Source: Nocardioides guangzhouensis (GTDB taxonomy: Bacteria; Actinomycetota; Actinomycetes; Propionibacteriales; Nocardioidaceae). Taken from it: 64,000 nt of DNA. The notes beneath the pieces are model-generated. The model had not been told where the DNA came from, ran no database searches, and was given only the letters and a program-made list of their open reading frames with translations. The DNA is taken from contig NZ_SDKM01000013.1 of NCBI RefSeq assembly GCF_004519545.1, positions 1 through 64,000 of the forward strand, read 5' to 3'. Shown here in pieces: positions 1-8,134 of this stretch (its first letter is position 1; each line of letters opens with the position of its first letter). Position numbers and translations under genes: made by a program.

Positions 1-186
1 TTGGGAATACTCGGGGAACAAGCGCTCCCCCGTCGGCCACGGTGCGGCCATTTTCGCTGGTCAGCGACCCTCCGGCGAGACTTCAACCCGCGAGTACTTC
101 GGGATTATGTCGGGATATGCGGCCGATAGTTCAAATTGAGCAAGGCCCCCGATCCGCGTTTCCGCAGGTCAATGCCTATTTTCTTG
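1..186. other. Lower-GC stretch beside tRNA-Pro, no gene seen
   Basis: No convincing coding region is visible. The stretch is visibly less GC-rich than the rest of the window (runs such as attttcg, gggattatg, ttcaaattgag). It lies directly beyond the 3' end of the minus-strand tRNA-Pro gene, which is where tyrosine integrases commonly insert elements. It also carries one copy (156-171) of a 16-bp sequence found again at 32717-32732. Whether it is the edge of an island cannot be told, because the window starts here. Confidence 0.4.
156..171 (-). repeat. 16-bp exact repeat, copy 1 (partner at 32717-32732)
   Basis: The sequence gcgtttccgcaggtca occurs identically here and at 32717-32732. Read on the minus strand it contains GCG-GAAA-CGC, a short stem closed by a GNRA-type tetraloop. 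This copy sits 16 nt past the tRNA-Pro 3' end; the other lies between the tyrS terminator and the rRNA promoters. Its function is unknown. Confidence 0.6.
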
Positions 187-260
<74 letters not shown>

Positions 261-370
261 AAGCCCGCGTGGACCGAGCGGCCCGGCGAGCGCTGTGAAC
301 CATACCGCAGCGCGCGGCCGGGTCCTGCATCGGCTCACGCGCCGCGCTGGGCTCGCGGTCCAGAGTCGCG

Positions 371-1378
371 TCAGGGCTGGCGTACGCGTGCGCTGTCGTT
401 GCTGATCCGCAGGCCGCTGGTGTCCACGGCGACGAACTTCGAGGCCGGGATCTTCTTCAGGTCCGCGATCAGGCGGTCCGGCCAGTGAGTGTTGCGCTCG
501 CCCTGGAAGTACCACGGGGAGCCGTTGTCGGCGAGGACCAGGCCGTAGGTCTTCATCGCGCGGACGACGACCCGTGCGCGCGCGCCCAGGTGCGACGCGT
601 CGTACGACGCCTTGAGCCGGAACCGCGCCCCCATCGGCGGGTAGCGGCGGACCGAGCCCGAGCCGGCGTCGTGCCGGGCCGGCCAGAGGTGGGCCCGGGC
701 GGTGCGGTCGGTGGTGAACCGGATGGCGTGGTCGACCCGGCCGGCCTTCACCTCGTTCCAGCGCAGCAGGCCGGGCAGGATCGGGAGCCCGGCGGCGTCG
801 GCGGAGGTCCAGCCGTTCGGGCGTAGCCGGTTGCTGCTCAGCAGCCAGGTGGCGCCGGAGCCGGCCCGCCAGCGGCCGTCGCTGACCCGGGTGTTCCACG
901 TCTCGTAGAGCCGGCAGGTGCTCTTGTCGACCACGACCGCGTGCTTGTCGCCGGCCGAACTGCGGCCGCCCTCGATCCGGGTGTCGTCACCGAACGGGTA
1001 GCGCACCCGGTCGCTCTCGCTGGCGTAGTCGAAGCGGACCGCGACCTTCCGGTGCGCTCCCCCGACCACGGTGACCGGGATGCCGTAGTCCGGCCCCGCG
1101 CCGTACGACGGGCCTAAGTCGGGGTGCAGCCGACGTCCGGTGGACATCGACGCCAGCCAGGCCCGGCTCCGGGCGTGCACCGGCAGCCGCGAGACGTCCG
1201 CCCGCCACCAGTTGTCGGCCGGGAAGGTGCGGCAGGAGGTGCCGGCGATCGGTCGAGGCGCGACGGACCGGGTCGAGGCACCCCCGTCCGGGGCCGCCAC
1301 CGCCAGCGTCGGAAGGGCCAGCGCGAGGGCGAGCACCGCGCCCGAGACGGTCGACCGTGCGATCCGGGTGCCGCGCAT
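371..1378 (-). CDS. Secreted protein of unknown function
   Basis: The 335-residue product starts MRGTRIAR, followed by a hydrophobic stretch (residues about 10-28) ending in AVAAP, a typical Sec signal peptide with an Ala-X-Ala type cleavage site. The mature part has two cysteines (C49, C155) that could form a disulfide. It contains a conserved-looking segment with DNWWRADVSRLPV, GPSYG and YGIPVTVV; I have an impression of a family of secreted soil-bacterial proteins but no known activity. The ATG lies 3 bp after the der stop and the start is preceded by AGAGG, so it is the last gene of the aroH-der transcription unit. No membrane anchor or catalytic motif is recognised. Confidence 0.75.
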   Translation of the reverse strand: MRGTRIARSTVSGAVLALALALPTLAVAAPDGGASTRSVAPRPIAGTSCRTFPADNWWRADVSRLPVHARSRAWLASMSTGRRLHPDLGPSYGAGPDYGIPVTVVGGAHRKVAVRFDYASESDRVRYPFGDDTRIEGGRSSAGDKHAVVVDKSTCRLYETWNTRVSDGRWRAGSGATWLLSSNRLRPNGWTSADAAGLPILPGLLRWNEVKAGRVDHAIRFTTDRTARAHLWPARHDAGSGSVRRYPPMGARFRLKASYDASHLGARARVVVRAMKTYGLVLADNGSPWYFQGERNTHWPDRLIADLKKIPASKFVAVDTSGLRISNDSARVRQP

Positions 1379-1381
1379 GGG

Positions 1382-2770
1382 CTACCTCTTCCGCTTCTCC
1401 CGCGGACGCTGCTGGAGCACGATCGGGGTCCCCGCGAAGCCGAACTCCTCACGGAGCCGACGCTCGATGTAGCGCTCGTAGCCAGCGTCCAGCTTGCCGC
1501 TGGTGAACAGGACGAAGGTAGGCGGTGCGGTGCCCGCCTGGGTGCCGAACAGGATCTTCGGCTGCTTGCCGCCCCGGACCGGGTGCGGGTGCTCGGCGAC
1601 GAGGCGGCCGAGGAACGCGTTCAGCGCACCGGTCGAGATGCGGGTCTCCCAGCCCTCGATCGCCTTGTCCAGGGCCGGGACCAGCCGGTCGACGTGCCAC
1701 CCGGTGCGCGCGGTGATGTTGATCCGCGGCGCCCACTGCACCTGGACCAGCTCCCGCTCGATCTCGCGGTCGAGGTAGTAGCGGCGCTCCTCGTCGACCA
1801 GGTCCCACTTGTTGAACGCGATCACCAGGGCGCGGCCGGACTCGCGGACAGTCTGGATGATCCGCACGTCCTGCTCGGAGATGGTCTGCGACCCGTCGAC
1901 GACCAGGACGGCGACCTCGGCCCGCTCGATCGCGGTGGTGGTGCGCAGGGACGCGTAGTACTCGTGGCCCGAGGCCTCCTTCACCCGCTTGCGGATGCCG
2001 GCGGTGTCGATGAACCGCCACTCGCGCCCGCCCAACGTGATCAGCTCGTCGACCGGGTCCACGGTGGTACCGGCGACGTTGTCGACGACGACCCGCTCCT
2101 CCTTGGCCAGCTTGTTCAGCAGCGAGGACTTGCCGACGTTGGGCTTGCCGACGATCGCGATCCGGCGCGGGCCGCCGACCTCGGCCTCCCGCTCCGGCGG
2201 GGGCTCGGGCAGCGCGGCGAGTACGGCGTCGAGCAGGTCGCCGGAGCCGCGGCCGTGCACGGCCGAGACCGGCCACGGCTCGCCGAGGCCGAGGTTCCAC
2301 AGTGCGTAGGCCTCGGCCTCGATCCGCTCGTCGTCGACCTTGTTGGCGGCCAGCACGACCGGCTTCTTCGAGGCCCGCAGCACCTTCACCACGGCCTCGT
2401 CGGCGTCGGTGATGCCGACCGTGGCGTCGACCACGAACAGCACCGCGTCGGCCAGTCCGACCGCAATCTCGGCCTGCGCGGCGATCCGCTCGGCCATGCC
2501 GCGGGCGTCGGGGTCCCAGCCGCCGGTGTCGACGACGGTGAACGCGCGGCCGTTCCAGTTCGCGTCGTAGGACACCCGGTCGCGGGTCACGCCGGGGACG
2601 TCCTCGACGACGGCCTCGCGGCGGCCGATGATCCGGTTCACCAGGGTGGACTTGCCCACGTTGGGCCGGCCGACCACGGCGAGCACGGGCACCGGGCCCA
2701 GCGCCTCGGGTACGGCGGTGCCGTCGGCCGGGCTGGCGTCGGTCGGGGCGCCCTCGGCAGGGTCAGTCAT
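1382..2770 (-). CDS. der: Ribosome-assembly GTPase Der (EngA)
   Basis: The 462-residue protein has two tandem GTPase domains, the hallmark of Der. The first P-loop is GRPNVGKST near residue 35, with DTGG (G3) and NKVD (G4). The second is GKPNVGKSS near residue 205, with DTAG and NKWD. A KH-like C-terminal domain ends in a basic tail (REKRKR). Der acts in the cytoplasm in 50S subunit maturation. The first 25 residues are acidic and disordered, as in other actinobacterial Der proteins. Its ATG overlaps the plsC stop by 8 bp and it follows cmk-plsC, the order also seen around mycobacterial engA, so translational coupling is likely. Confidence 0.97.
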   Translation of the reverse strand: MTDPAEGAPTDASPADGTAVPEALGPVPVLAVVGRPNVGKSTLVNRIIGRREAVVEDVPGVTRDRVSYDANWNGRAFTVVDTGGWDPDARGMAERIAAQAEIAVGLADAVLFVVDATVGITDADEAVVKVLRASKKPVVLAANKVDDERIEAEAYALWNLGLGEPWPVSAVHGRGSGDLLDAVLAALPEPPPEREAEVGGPRRIAIVGKPNVGKSSLLNKLAKEERVVVDNVAGTTVDPVDELITLGGREWRFIDTAGIRKRVKEASGHEYYASLRTTTAIERAEVAVLVVDGSQTISEQDVRIIQTVRESGRALVIAFNKWDLVDEERRYYLDREIERELVQVQWAPRINITARTGWHVDRLVPALDKAIEGWETRISTGALNAFLGRLVAEHPHPVRGGKQPKILFGTQAGTAPPTFVLFTSGKLDAGYERYIERRLREEFGFAGTPIVLQQRPREKRKR

Positions 2771-3527
2771 GGAGGTTCTCCTTGGTGGACACCGGGCGCG
2801 TGGCGACGACGTCGTCCGGTGACAGATCGGTGATGGGGCCGGGCAGGTCCCGCCCGGTGAGCGCGCGGGCCCGGTCGAGGTGCGCGACGAGCTCCCGATG
2901 CAGCAACACCGCGGTGGCCCGTACTTGTTCCCGGGTCCGCGGCCAGGGCTGCGGCTCGACCCGGACCGGGGCGCCGTACACGAAGTCGATCCGGCCGCTC
3001 TTCGGCGGCAGCGCGTTCATCCCTCCGCCGGGCGGGCGGGTGCCGAAGTTGACCACCGGTACGACGGGTGCGCCGGTGACCAGCGCGAGGTACGCGACGC
3101 CGGCGTGCACGTGGTGGAACTCCCCCGCACCGCGGGTGCCCTCGGGGTAGATGCCGACGACCCCACCGTCGGCCAGCACCCGCAGGCAGGTCTTCACCGC
3201 GCCGGGGTCCACCTCGGTGCGGTCCAGCGGGATCTGCCCGACCGCGCGCAGGCCGTGGCCGGTGCGGCCCTCGAACATCTCCCGCTTGGTGAGGGCGTGC
3301 ACCGGGCGCGGGCAGAAGATCGCGAGCAGCGGGCCGTCCATCAGCCCGACGTGGTTGGACGCGACGATGACCGGCCCGGCCTCGGGCAGGTGCTCGACAC
3401 CGTGGTTGGCCACGTCCCAGCGGCGGCGCAGCACCATCCGCCCCGAGGGACGGAAGGTCCGGAAGAACCAGTGGGCGGGCGGGCGTACGCCGTCGATGCG
3501 GGGCAGCTCGAGGGGCTGGGCACTCAC
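2763..3527 (-). CDS. plsC: 1-acylglycerol-3-phosphate acyltransferase family (PlsC)
   Basis: A 254-residue PlsC-type acyltransferase that would transfer an acyl chain to lysophosphatidic acid or a related acceptor at the membrane. The diagnostic NHX4D box is SNHVGLMDG (about residues 54-62) and the glycerol-phosphate-binding box is YPEGTRG. The start is taken as GTG at 3527, reading VSAQPLELP, because GTGA overlaps the cmk stop by 4 bp; this gives a normal family length. There is no clear signal peptide; a weak hydrophobic segment lies around the NHX4D box. Position between cmk and der suggests co-translation rather than shared biochemistry. Exact acyl acceptor is not deducible. Confidence 0.92.
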   Translation of the reverse strand: MSAQPLELPRIDGVRPPAHWFFRTFRPSGRMVLRRRWDVANHGVEHLPEAGPVIVASNHVGLMDGPLLAIFCPRPVHALTKREMFEGRTGHGLRAVGQIPLDRTEVDPGAVKTCLRVLADGGVVGIYPEGTRGAGEFHHVHAGVAYLALVTGAPVVPVVNFGTRPPGGGMNALPPKSGRIDFVYGAPVRVEPQPWPRTREQVRATAVLLHRELVAHLDRARALTGRDLPGPITDLSPDDVVATRPVSTKENLHD

Positions 3528-4198
3528 GCCCGCTCCGCGGCGGTCGCCTCCGCCACCAGTGCCACGACCTGCGAGATCACCTCGTCGAGGGTGTACGGCG
3601 TGGTGTCGATGTGGTGCGCCCCCTCGGCCATGGTGAGCGGGGCGGTGGCCCGGCCGGAGTCGATCTCGTCGCGGGCCAGCAGGGACGCCTGGGTGGCGGT
3701 GACGTCGGAGCCGCCCTCCTCGGCGGCGCGCCGGGTGGCCCGGGCGTCGGCATCGGCGGTGAGGTAGACCTTGACCGCGGCCTGTGGCCAGACGACCGAT
3801 CCGATGTCGCGGCCCTCGACCACGATGCCGCCCTCGCCGATCACCGACCGCTGCAGCTCCAGCAGCCGGGCCCGGACCTCGGGGACCGCGCTGACCGGGC
3901 TGACCGCGTTGGTGACCCCGCGCTCGCGGATCGCGGTGGCCACGTCCCGGCCGTCGACCGAGATGGTCGGGTGGTCGGGGTTGGTGCCGGACTCGATCAG
4001 CGGTGCGTTGACCCGGGCCGCGACCGCCTGCGCGTCGAGCACGTCGACGCCGTCGCGGAGCATGAACCAGGTCATCGCCCGGAACATCGCGCCGGTGTCG
4101 AGGTAGCGCAGCCCCAGCCGGGAGGCGACCCCGCGCGACGTGCTCGACTTGCCCGACCCGGAGGGTCCGTCGATGGCGACGACGACGTTGCTGGTCAC
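3524..4198 (-). CDS. cmk: Cytidylate kinase
   Basis: Cytidylate kinase phosphorylates CMP/dCMP to the diphosphates with ATP. The P-loop GPSGSGKSS is at the N terminus, followed by YLDTGAMFRAMTW (the CMP-site region), DGRDVATAIRE and the VEGRDIGSVV motif typical of Cmk. The GTG at 4198 is chosen as start because an AGGAGG Shine-Dalgarno sequence lies 9 nt upstream, giving VTSNVVVAIDG and 224 residues, the usual length; the frame stays open to a GTG at 4234, but that start has no ribosome site. The stop overlaps the plsC GTG by 4 bp, and tyrA ends about 55 bp upstream. Confidence 0.96.
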   Translation of the reverse strand: MTSNVVVAIDGPSGSGKSSTSRGVASRLGLRYLDTGAMFRAMTWFMLRDGVDVLDAQAVAARVNAPLIESGTNPDHPTISVDGRDVATAIRERGVTNAVSPVSAVPEVRARLLELQRSVIGEGGIVVEGRDIGSVVWPQAAVKVYLTADADARATRRAAEEGGSDVTATQASLLARDEIDSGRATAPLTMAEGAHHIDTTPYTLDEVISQVVALVAEATAAERA

Positions 4199-4252
4199 GG
4201 TGTGGAGCCTCCTGGGTGCGGGCAGCGCGGGCACGATTGTGCGGGCAGCACT

Positions 4253-5329
4253 CTACTGGTGGAGGGCCCAGCCACGCTCTTCGAGAGCGTCGGCGAGGGT
4301 CGCCGCGCGGTCCACGTCCACCAGCAGCTCGACCTGGCCGACCGGGCGGCCCGGGTCGTGGTCGATGTGGATGTCCTCGATGTTGACGCCGATCTCGCCC
4401 GCGTCGGCGAACAGCCGGGCCAGCTCCCCGGGGTGGTCGGGCACCGCGACGTACACCGACGCGGTGGGGCGGACCGGGCCGCCGTGCTTGCCGGGGATGG
4501 CCCGGGTACCCGTGACGCCCTCGCCGAGCAGCGCGGCCAGGTCGGCGCGTTCGCCCCCGGCCACCGCGTGCCGCAGCGAGGTCAGCCGCTCCTGCACCTC
4601 GTCGAGCAGGGCGAGGACGGCACCGGCGTTGGCGGTGATGATCTGCTCCCACAGCGCCGGGTCGCCGGCCGCGACCCGGGTGACGTCGCGGACGCCCTGG
4701 CCGGAGAGCGCGAGGTGCTCCCCCGGTGCGTTGGCCAGCCGCCCGGCGACCAGTGAGGCCATGAGATGCGGCAGGTGGGAGGTGCGGGCGACCGCGAGGT
4801 CGTGCTGGTCGGGGGCCAGCGTCACCGGGACGCCGCCGCAGACCTCGACCAGGGCGGTGACCAGTGCGACCGCCGCCGGGTCGGCGTCCTCGTGCGGGGA
4901 GACCGCCCAGGGACGGCCCTCGAAGAGCAGGGCGGAGGCGGCCAGCGGGCCGGAGCGCTCGGAGCCGGCCATGGGGTGGCTGCCGACGTAGCGGCGCAGG
5001 TCGGCGCCGGCGGCCCGCACCTCGGCCAGCGGCTGCCCCTTGATGCTGCCGACGTCGGTGACCACGGCGTTGCCGGAGGACAGTGCCGCCAGGACCTCGG
5101 CACCGAGGTGGTCCGGCGGCACCGCGACCACGACCAGCTGGACCGTGGGCGCGTCCTGGGCGTCGTACGGCCGGCCGGCGCCCAGCCCGGACGCCGTGCG
5201 GACGTGCTCGGAGGAGCGGTCGGAGAGGAGTACGTCGATCCCGGCGCGGCGGCAGGCAAGGCCGACGGAGGTGCCGAGCAGGCCCGAGCCGACGACGTGG
5301 ACCGGTCCGCGGAGGGCGCCGTCAGTCAC
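4253..5329 (-). CDS. tyrA: Prephenate dehydrogenase with C-terminal ACT domain
   Basis: TyrA oxidatively decarboxylates prephenate to 4-hydroxyphenylpyruvate for tyrosine synthesis. The 358-residue product opens with a Rossmann dinucleotide motif, GSGLLGTSVG, and carries the catalytic-histidine segment GSHPMAGSE. The helical dimerisation domain includes TSHLPHLMASLVA. The last ~75 residues (VYVAVPDHPGELARLF onward) form an ACT domain, normally the site of feedback binding by an aromatic amino acid, so allosteric control by tyrosine is likely. The GTG start at 5329 overlaps the aroH stop by 8 bp, which couples the two chorismate-pathway enzymes. Confidence 0.95.
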   Translation of the reverse strand: MTDGALRGPVHVVGSGLLGTSVGLACRRAGIDVLLSDRSSEHVRTASGLGAGRPYDAQDAPTVQLVVVAVPPDHLGAEVLAALSSGNAVVTDVGSIKGQPLAEVRAAGADLRRYVGSHPMAGSERSGPLAASALLFEGRPWAVSPHEDADPAAVALVTALVEVCGGVPVTLAPDQHDLAVARTSHLPHLMASLVAGRLANAPGEHLALSGQGVRDVTRVAAGDPALWEQIITANAGAVLALLDEVQERLTSLRHAVAGGERADLAALLGEGVTGTRAIPGKHGGPVRPTASVYVAVPDHPGELARLFADAGEIGVNIEDIHIDHDPGRPVGQVELLVDVDRAATLADALEERGWALHQ

Positions 5330-5723
5330 CGGTGACCGCCGGCTCGTCGGGGACCTCGCGCACCCGGGTGAGGTCGCGGCGCAGGTTGGCAGCGCCGTGC
5401 AGGTAGACGTGCGTGATGTCGGCGCGGGGCAGGTCGGTCTCGACGTGCGCCATCATCCGCACCACCCGCGGCATCGACCCCTCGATCTCGAGCTCGCGGG
5501 CGCAGATCAGCGGGACCTCGCCGAACCCGAGCCGGCGGGCGGCGTACGCGGGGAACTCCGAGTGCAGGTCACCGGTCGCGGTGAAGACCACCGAGATGAA
5601 GTCGTCGACGGTCAGGCCGTTGGACTCCATCACGTCGAGCACCATCTCCGCGACCCGGTCGAGCATGTGCTCCCGGACGTCGCTCTCGAGCTGGGTGGCA
5701 CCTCGCACCGCCCGCACCGCCAC
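5322..5723 (-). CDS. aroH: Chorismate mutase, AroH class
   Basis: A 133-residue AroH-type (trimeric, non-helical fold) chorismate mutase that converts chorismate to prephenate, the substrate of the tyrA product next door. Motifs matching the Bacillus subtilis enzyme are visible: the N-terminal RGATQLES (active-site Arg), CARELEIEGSMPRVVRMM (Cys, Glu and Arg of the active site) and HVYLHGA (Tyr). GTG at 5723 is preferred because AAGGGG precedes it by 5 nt and the length matches the family. The frame is open further upstream to a TTG at 5798, but that extension runs into a degenerate VOC-like remnant and is unlikely to be part of the enzyme. Confidence 0.93.
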   Translation of the reverse strand: MAVRAVRGATQLESDVREHMLDRVAEMVLDVMESNGLTVDDFISVVFTATGDLHSEFPAYAARRLGFGEVPLICARELEIEGSMPRVVRMMAHVETDLPRADITHVYLHGAANLRRDLTRVREVPDEPAVTGD

Positions 5724-5819
5724 GGCTGCCCCTTTCGCTGCGCCCGGTCTGCCTGCGCCCGGTCGCGCGCGCCGGGCGGTGCCGCCAAGGCTAGCCAACC
5801 GGGGCAGGCGCGGCGGCGG

Positions 5820-5909
5820 GTGTCCGGCAGGGTCCCAGGCGGGCTGGTAGTCGAACGACCAGTGGTTCCCCTCGGGGTCCTCGACGCTGCCGCGCTGGCA
5901 TGGGGTCGT
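5820..5909 (-). pseudogene. C-terminal remnant of a VOC/glyoxalase-family gene
   Basis: On the minus strand, codons between about 5909 and 5820 read GSVEDPEGNHWSFDYQPAW. This resembles the usual C-terminal end of VOC (glyoxalase/bleomycin-resistance) proteins, which finish in D-P-E-G-N-x-W-S-F. A TGA lies just upstream in frame (5910-5912), so only about 25 codons of the presumed ancestor survive, and the frame then runs on into the aroH leader without a stop. The reading rests on motif resemblance alone, so a chance match is possible. Confidence 0.4.
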
Positions 5910-6061
5910 TCAGCCGTCGGGCCGGGCTGGTGTGGACGCGGCTGCGTCGTGCCCGGGACCGGGCCCGGCAGCGACGGGTCGACCTCTACGAGCGGCGCCG
6001 TCAGGACCGCGAGGAACGCCGGGAGGCCGGCATCCGCGACTTCCCCCGCGGTGGCGCCTGA
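5900..6061 (+). CDS. Small, very basic hypothetical protein (53 aa)
   Basis: An ATG-TGA frame of 53 codons encodes MGSFSRRAGLVWTRLRRAR followed by a charged helix-like stretch, DLYERRRQDREERREAG, and the tail IRDFPRGGA. About one third of residues are arginine and third positions are almost all G or C, as in real genes here. It lies alone on the plus strand between the minus-strand aroH and the 6226-6552 gene. No good ribosome-binding site is visible and I do not recognise a family. It overlaps the VOC-like remnant on the other strand by about 10 bp. Could be a real small protein or a chance high-GC frame. Confidence 0.35.
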   Translation: MGSFSRRAGLVWTRLRRARDRARQRRVDLYERRRQDREERREAGIRDFPRGGA

Positions 6062-6137
6062 CGCCCACCGGCCAGGTCTTGCGCACCCAGAGGCCAGGTC
6101 TTCGCTCCGAGCGGCCGCACCGACGGCGCGGTCGCGC

Positions 6138-6192
6138 ATGTCGCACGTTCTGGTCGTCCCGGGGCACCTCGGGCAGCCACAACGTGCGACAC
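6138..6192. repeat. Imperfect palindrome with 11-bp perfect arms
   Basis: TGTCGCACGTT at 6139-6149 is the exact reverse complement of AACGTGCGACA at 6181-6191, and the pairing continues inward with mismatches (tGG/CCa). The arms are 31 bp apart and the whole element would fold as a long hairpin. It sits in the gene-poor interval 6062-6225. A REP-like dispersed element or a terminator are both possible. Just upstream, the 11-mer ggccaggtctt is directly repeated (6070 and 6093 regions). Confidence 0.6.
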
Positions 6193-6225
6193 GCGCGGGA
6201 CGGCCCGGGGACTGACGACCCACGT

Positions 6226-6552
6226 TCAGGCCGGCGAGATGTCCGGGCACTCCTCCCGCCCGATCCAGCACCGCAGCACCACCCCGCAGCGGGCGCACGC
6301 CTCCTCGTGGAAGCACGACCCCCACCACGTCGGCACCTCGACGCAGGAGTCGTCGGTGTCGGCGAAGTGCCGGGAGCGGCGGATCACGGGGACGTGCTCG
6401 CGACGCTCCCGGCCCGAGCACCCACCTCGGGAGTCCTGGGGCGCACGCGGCTGCGGCACGTGCACCGGCACCAGGCTCTCCGGCTCCACCAGGTCGTCGT
6501 GGTGGTAGCCGTAGTCGTCCCACACGGAGGACGAGCTCACAGGGGACCGCAC
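6226..6552 (-). CDS. Hypothetical Cys/His-containing small protein (108 aa)
   Basis: The frame shows strong GC3 bias and encodes 108 residues that I do not recognise. The first part is acidic and Tyr/His-rich (VWDDYGYHHDDLVEP). The C-terminal half holds six cysteines in CSGRE, DSCVEV, GSCFHEEACARCG, LRCWIG and EECPD. The cluster C-x2-H-x3-C-x2-C would suit a zinc site, but this is inference. The GTG at 6552 and an internal GTG at 6540 are both possible starts and neither has a convincing Shine-Dalgarno sequence. It lies about 100 bp downstream of rluB in the same direction. Confidence 0.6.
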   Translation of the reverse strand: MRSPVSSSSVWDDYGYHHDDLVEPESLVPVHVPQPRAPQDSRGGCSGRERREHVPVIRRSRHFADTDDSCVEVPTWWGSCFHEEACARCGVVLRCWIGREECPDISPA

Positions 6553-6650
6553 CGTGAGGATCTGTCGGGGGCAGCACCGGTCATCCGAGGCCCGTACCCG
6601 TCACCCGGAGACGGACACCCCCGGACCAGACCGGCCGGCGCCGCACGCGG

Positions 6651-7421
6651 TCAGAGCCCGGCCGCGTCCAGCAGCCCGCCGAGCTCGGCGGAGGTCAGCT
6701 CCCGCAGCGCACCGGTCTTCAGGTTGCCGAGCCGGACCGGGCCGAACGCGGTCCGGGTGAGCCGCTTGACCGGGTGCCCGACGTGGTCGAGCAGCCGGCG
6801 CACGATGCGGTTGCGGCCCTCATGGATGACCAGCTCGACGATGGTGCGTCCCTTGGCGCCACCCTGCCCGTGGCTGACCACGCCCACCCGCGAGACCGCG
6901 ACCGGGCCGTCCTCCAGGGTCACGCCCTTGCGCAGCCGGGCCAGAGTCTCCTTCGAGACCGCGCCCTCGACCTCGGCGACGTACGTCTTGTCCACCTCGT
7001 ACGACGGGTGCGCCATGCGGTGCGCGAACTCGCCGTCGTTGGTCAGCAGGATCAGCCCGGAGGTGTCGGTGTCGAGCCGCCCGACGTGGAAGAGCCGCTC
7101 GGGGCGGTCGGCGACCAGGTCGGTGAGGGTACGGCGACCCTCGGGGTCGGACATCGTCGAGACCACGCCGCGCGGCTTGTTGAGCACCAGGTAGACGTGC
7201 GCGCTCACCGGCGGCAGCCGCTCGCCGTCGACCCGGATCACGGCGGTGCGCGGGTCGACCTTGGTGCCGAGCCGGGTGACCACCTCGCCGTCGACCTCGA
7301 CCCGGCCGTCCAGCATCAGCTCCTCGCACTTGCGGCGCGAGGCGACGCCGGACTGCGCGAGCAGCTTCTGGAGCCGGATCAGGCCGTCGTCGTCGAGCGC
7401 GTCCTCGATCCGTCCGGTCAC
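6651..7421 (-). CDS. rluB: Ribosomal large-subunit pseudouridine synthase (RluB/RsuA family)
   Basis: A 256-residue RsuA/RluB-type pseudouridine synthase that isomerises a uridine in rRNA. An S4 RNA-binding domain occupies the N terminus (IRLQKLLAQSGVASRRKCEE through VEVDGEVV). The catalytic aspartate lies in GRLDTDTSGLILL, and YLVLNKPRG and GRNRIVRRLLDHVGHPV are further family motifs. GTG at 7421 is the start: it overlaps the scpB stop as GTGA and places the S4 domain at the usual position. It is downstream of scpA-scpB, the conserved neighbourhood in many Gram-positive bacteria. The exact target uridine (23S, RluB-like) is inferred from family membership. Confidence 0.93.
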   Translation of the reverse strand: MTGRIEDALDDDGLIRLQKLLAQSGVASRRKCEELMLDGRVEVDGEVVTRLGTKVDPRTAVIRVDGERLPPVSAHVYLVLNKPRGVVSTMSDPEGRRTLTDLVADRPERLFHVGRLDTDTSGLILLTNDGEFAHRMAHPSYEVDKTYVAEVEGAVSKETLARLRKGVTLEDGPVAVSRVGVVSHGQGGAKGRTIVELVIHEGRNRIVRRLLDHVGHPVKRLTRTAFGPVRLGNLKTGALRELTSAELGGLLDAAGL

Positions 7422-8134
7422 GTGGGCTCGGTCCCCCCGTCGGGCTCGACGCCCGGGCCGTGCGACGGCTCCTCGTGCCCCACGGGAGGCGCGTCCTCGG
7501 CCGACGGGGCAGGGGCCGGAGCCGGCTGGGCCAGCGCGCCGAGCTCGTCCTCCATGTCGTCCATGTCGGGGAGGTACGGCGCGAGCTCGGGGAGGTCGTC
7601 GAGGGAGGTGATGCCGATCCGCTCGAGGAAGTACCCCGTGGTCCGGTAGAGGTTGGCGCCGGTCTCGCCGTCCTGGCCGGCCTCCTCGACCAGCCCGCGG
7701 GTGAGCAGGGTGCGCATCACGCCGTCGACGTTGACGCCGCGGATCGCGGAGACCCGGGCCCGCGACACCGGCTGCTTGTAGGCGACCACGGCCAGGGTCT
7801 CGAGCGCCGCCTGGGTGAGCCGGGACTGCTGCCCGTCGAGCACGAACGCCTCTACCACCGGCGCGAACTCCTCGCGGGTGTAGAAGCGCCAGCCCCCGGC
7901 GACCGACCGCAGCTCGAAGCCGCGCCCCTGCTCGTCGTACTCCGAGGCCAGGCCGGTCAGGGCCGCGGCCACCTCCTCGACGGGGTAGCCGACGGCCGAG
8001 GCCAGCGTGACCTGGTCGAGGGGCTGGTCGGCGACCATGAGGAGCGCCTCGAGCGAGGGCCGCAGCTCGGCCACCGCGACCGCCAGCGTGTCCTGGGCGT
8101 CCTGGGTCTCGTTGACCTCCACCGTCTCGCTCAC
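7418..8134 (-). CDS. scpB: Segregation and condensation protein B
   Basis: ScpB is the winged-helix kleisin partner (Kite protein) that, with ScpA, completes the SMC condensin complex. The 238-residue product has the family core between about residues 25 and 185 (LRPSLEALLMVADQPLD, WRFYTREEFAPVVE, ALETLAVVAYKQPVSRARVSAIRGVNVDGVMRTL in pieces, GRSLVEE-like RGLVEEAG). The tail is acidic and Pro-rich. GTG at 8134 overlaps the scpA stop by 4 bp, and its own stop overlaps rluB in the same manner, so scpA-scpB-rluB are translationally linked. No smc gene is in the window. Confidence 0.95.
   Translation of the reverse strand: MSETVEVNETQDAQDTLAVAVAELRPSLEALLMVADQPLDQVTLASAVGYPVEEVAAALTGLASEYDEQGRGFELRSVAGGWRFYTREEFAPVVEAFVLDGQQSRLTQAALETLAVVAYKQPVSRARVSAIRGVNVDGVMRTLLTRGLVEEAGQDGETGANLYRTTGYFLERIGITSLDDLPELAPYLPDMDDMEDELGALAQPAPAPAPSAEDAPPVGHEEPSHGPGVEPDGGTEPT

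Noticed and set aside
1124..2833. 569-codon plus-strand open frame opposite der
   Set aside because: A shadow of the der gene: its translation is Arg/Gly/Asp/Val-rich without domains, while the minus strand encodes two clear GTPase domains.
5932..7194. 420-codon plus-strand open frame across the cysteine-rich gene and rluB
   Set aside because: Low-complexity Arg/Pro/Ser translation, no start signal, opposite to rluB with its S4 and catalytic motifs.
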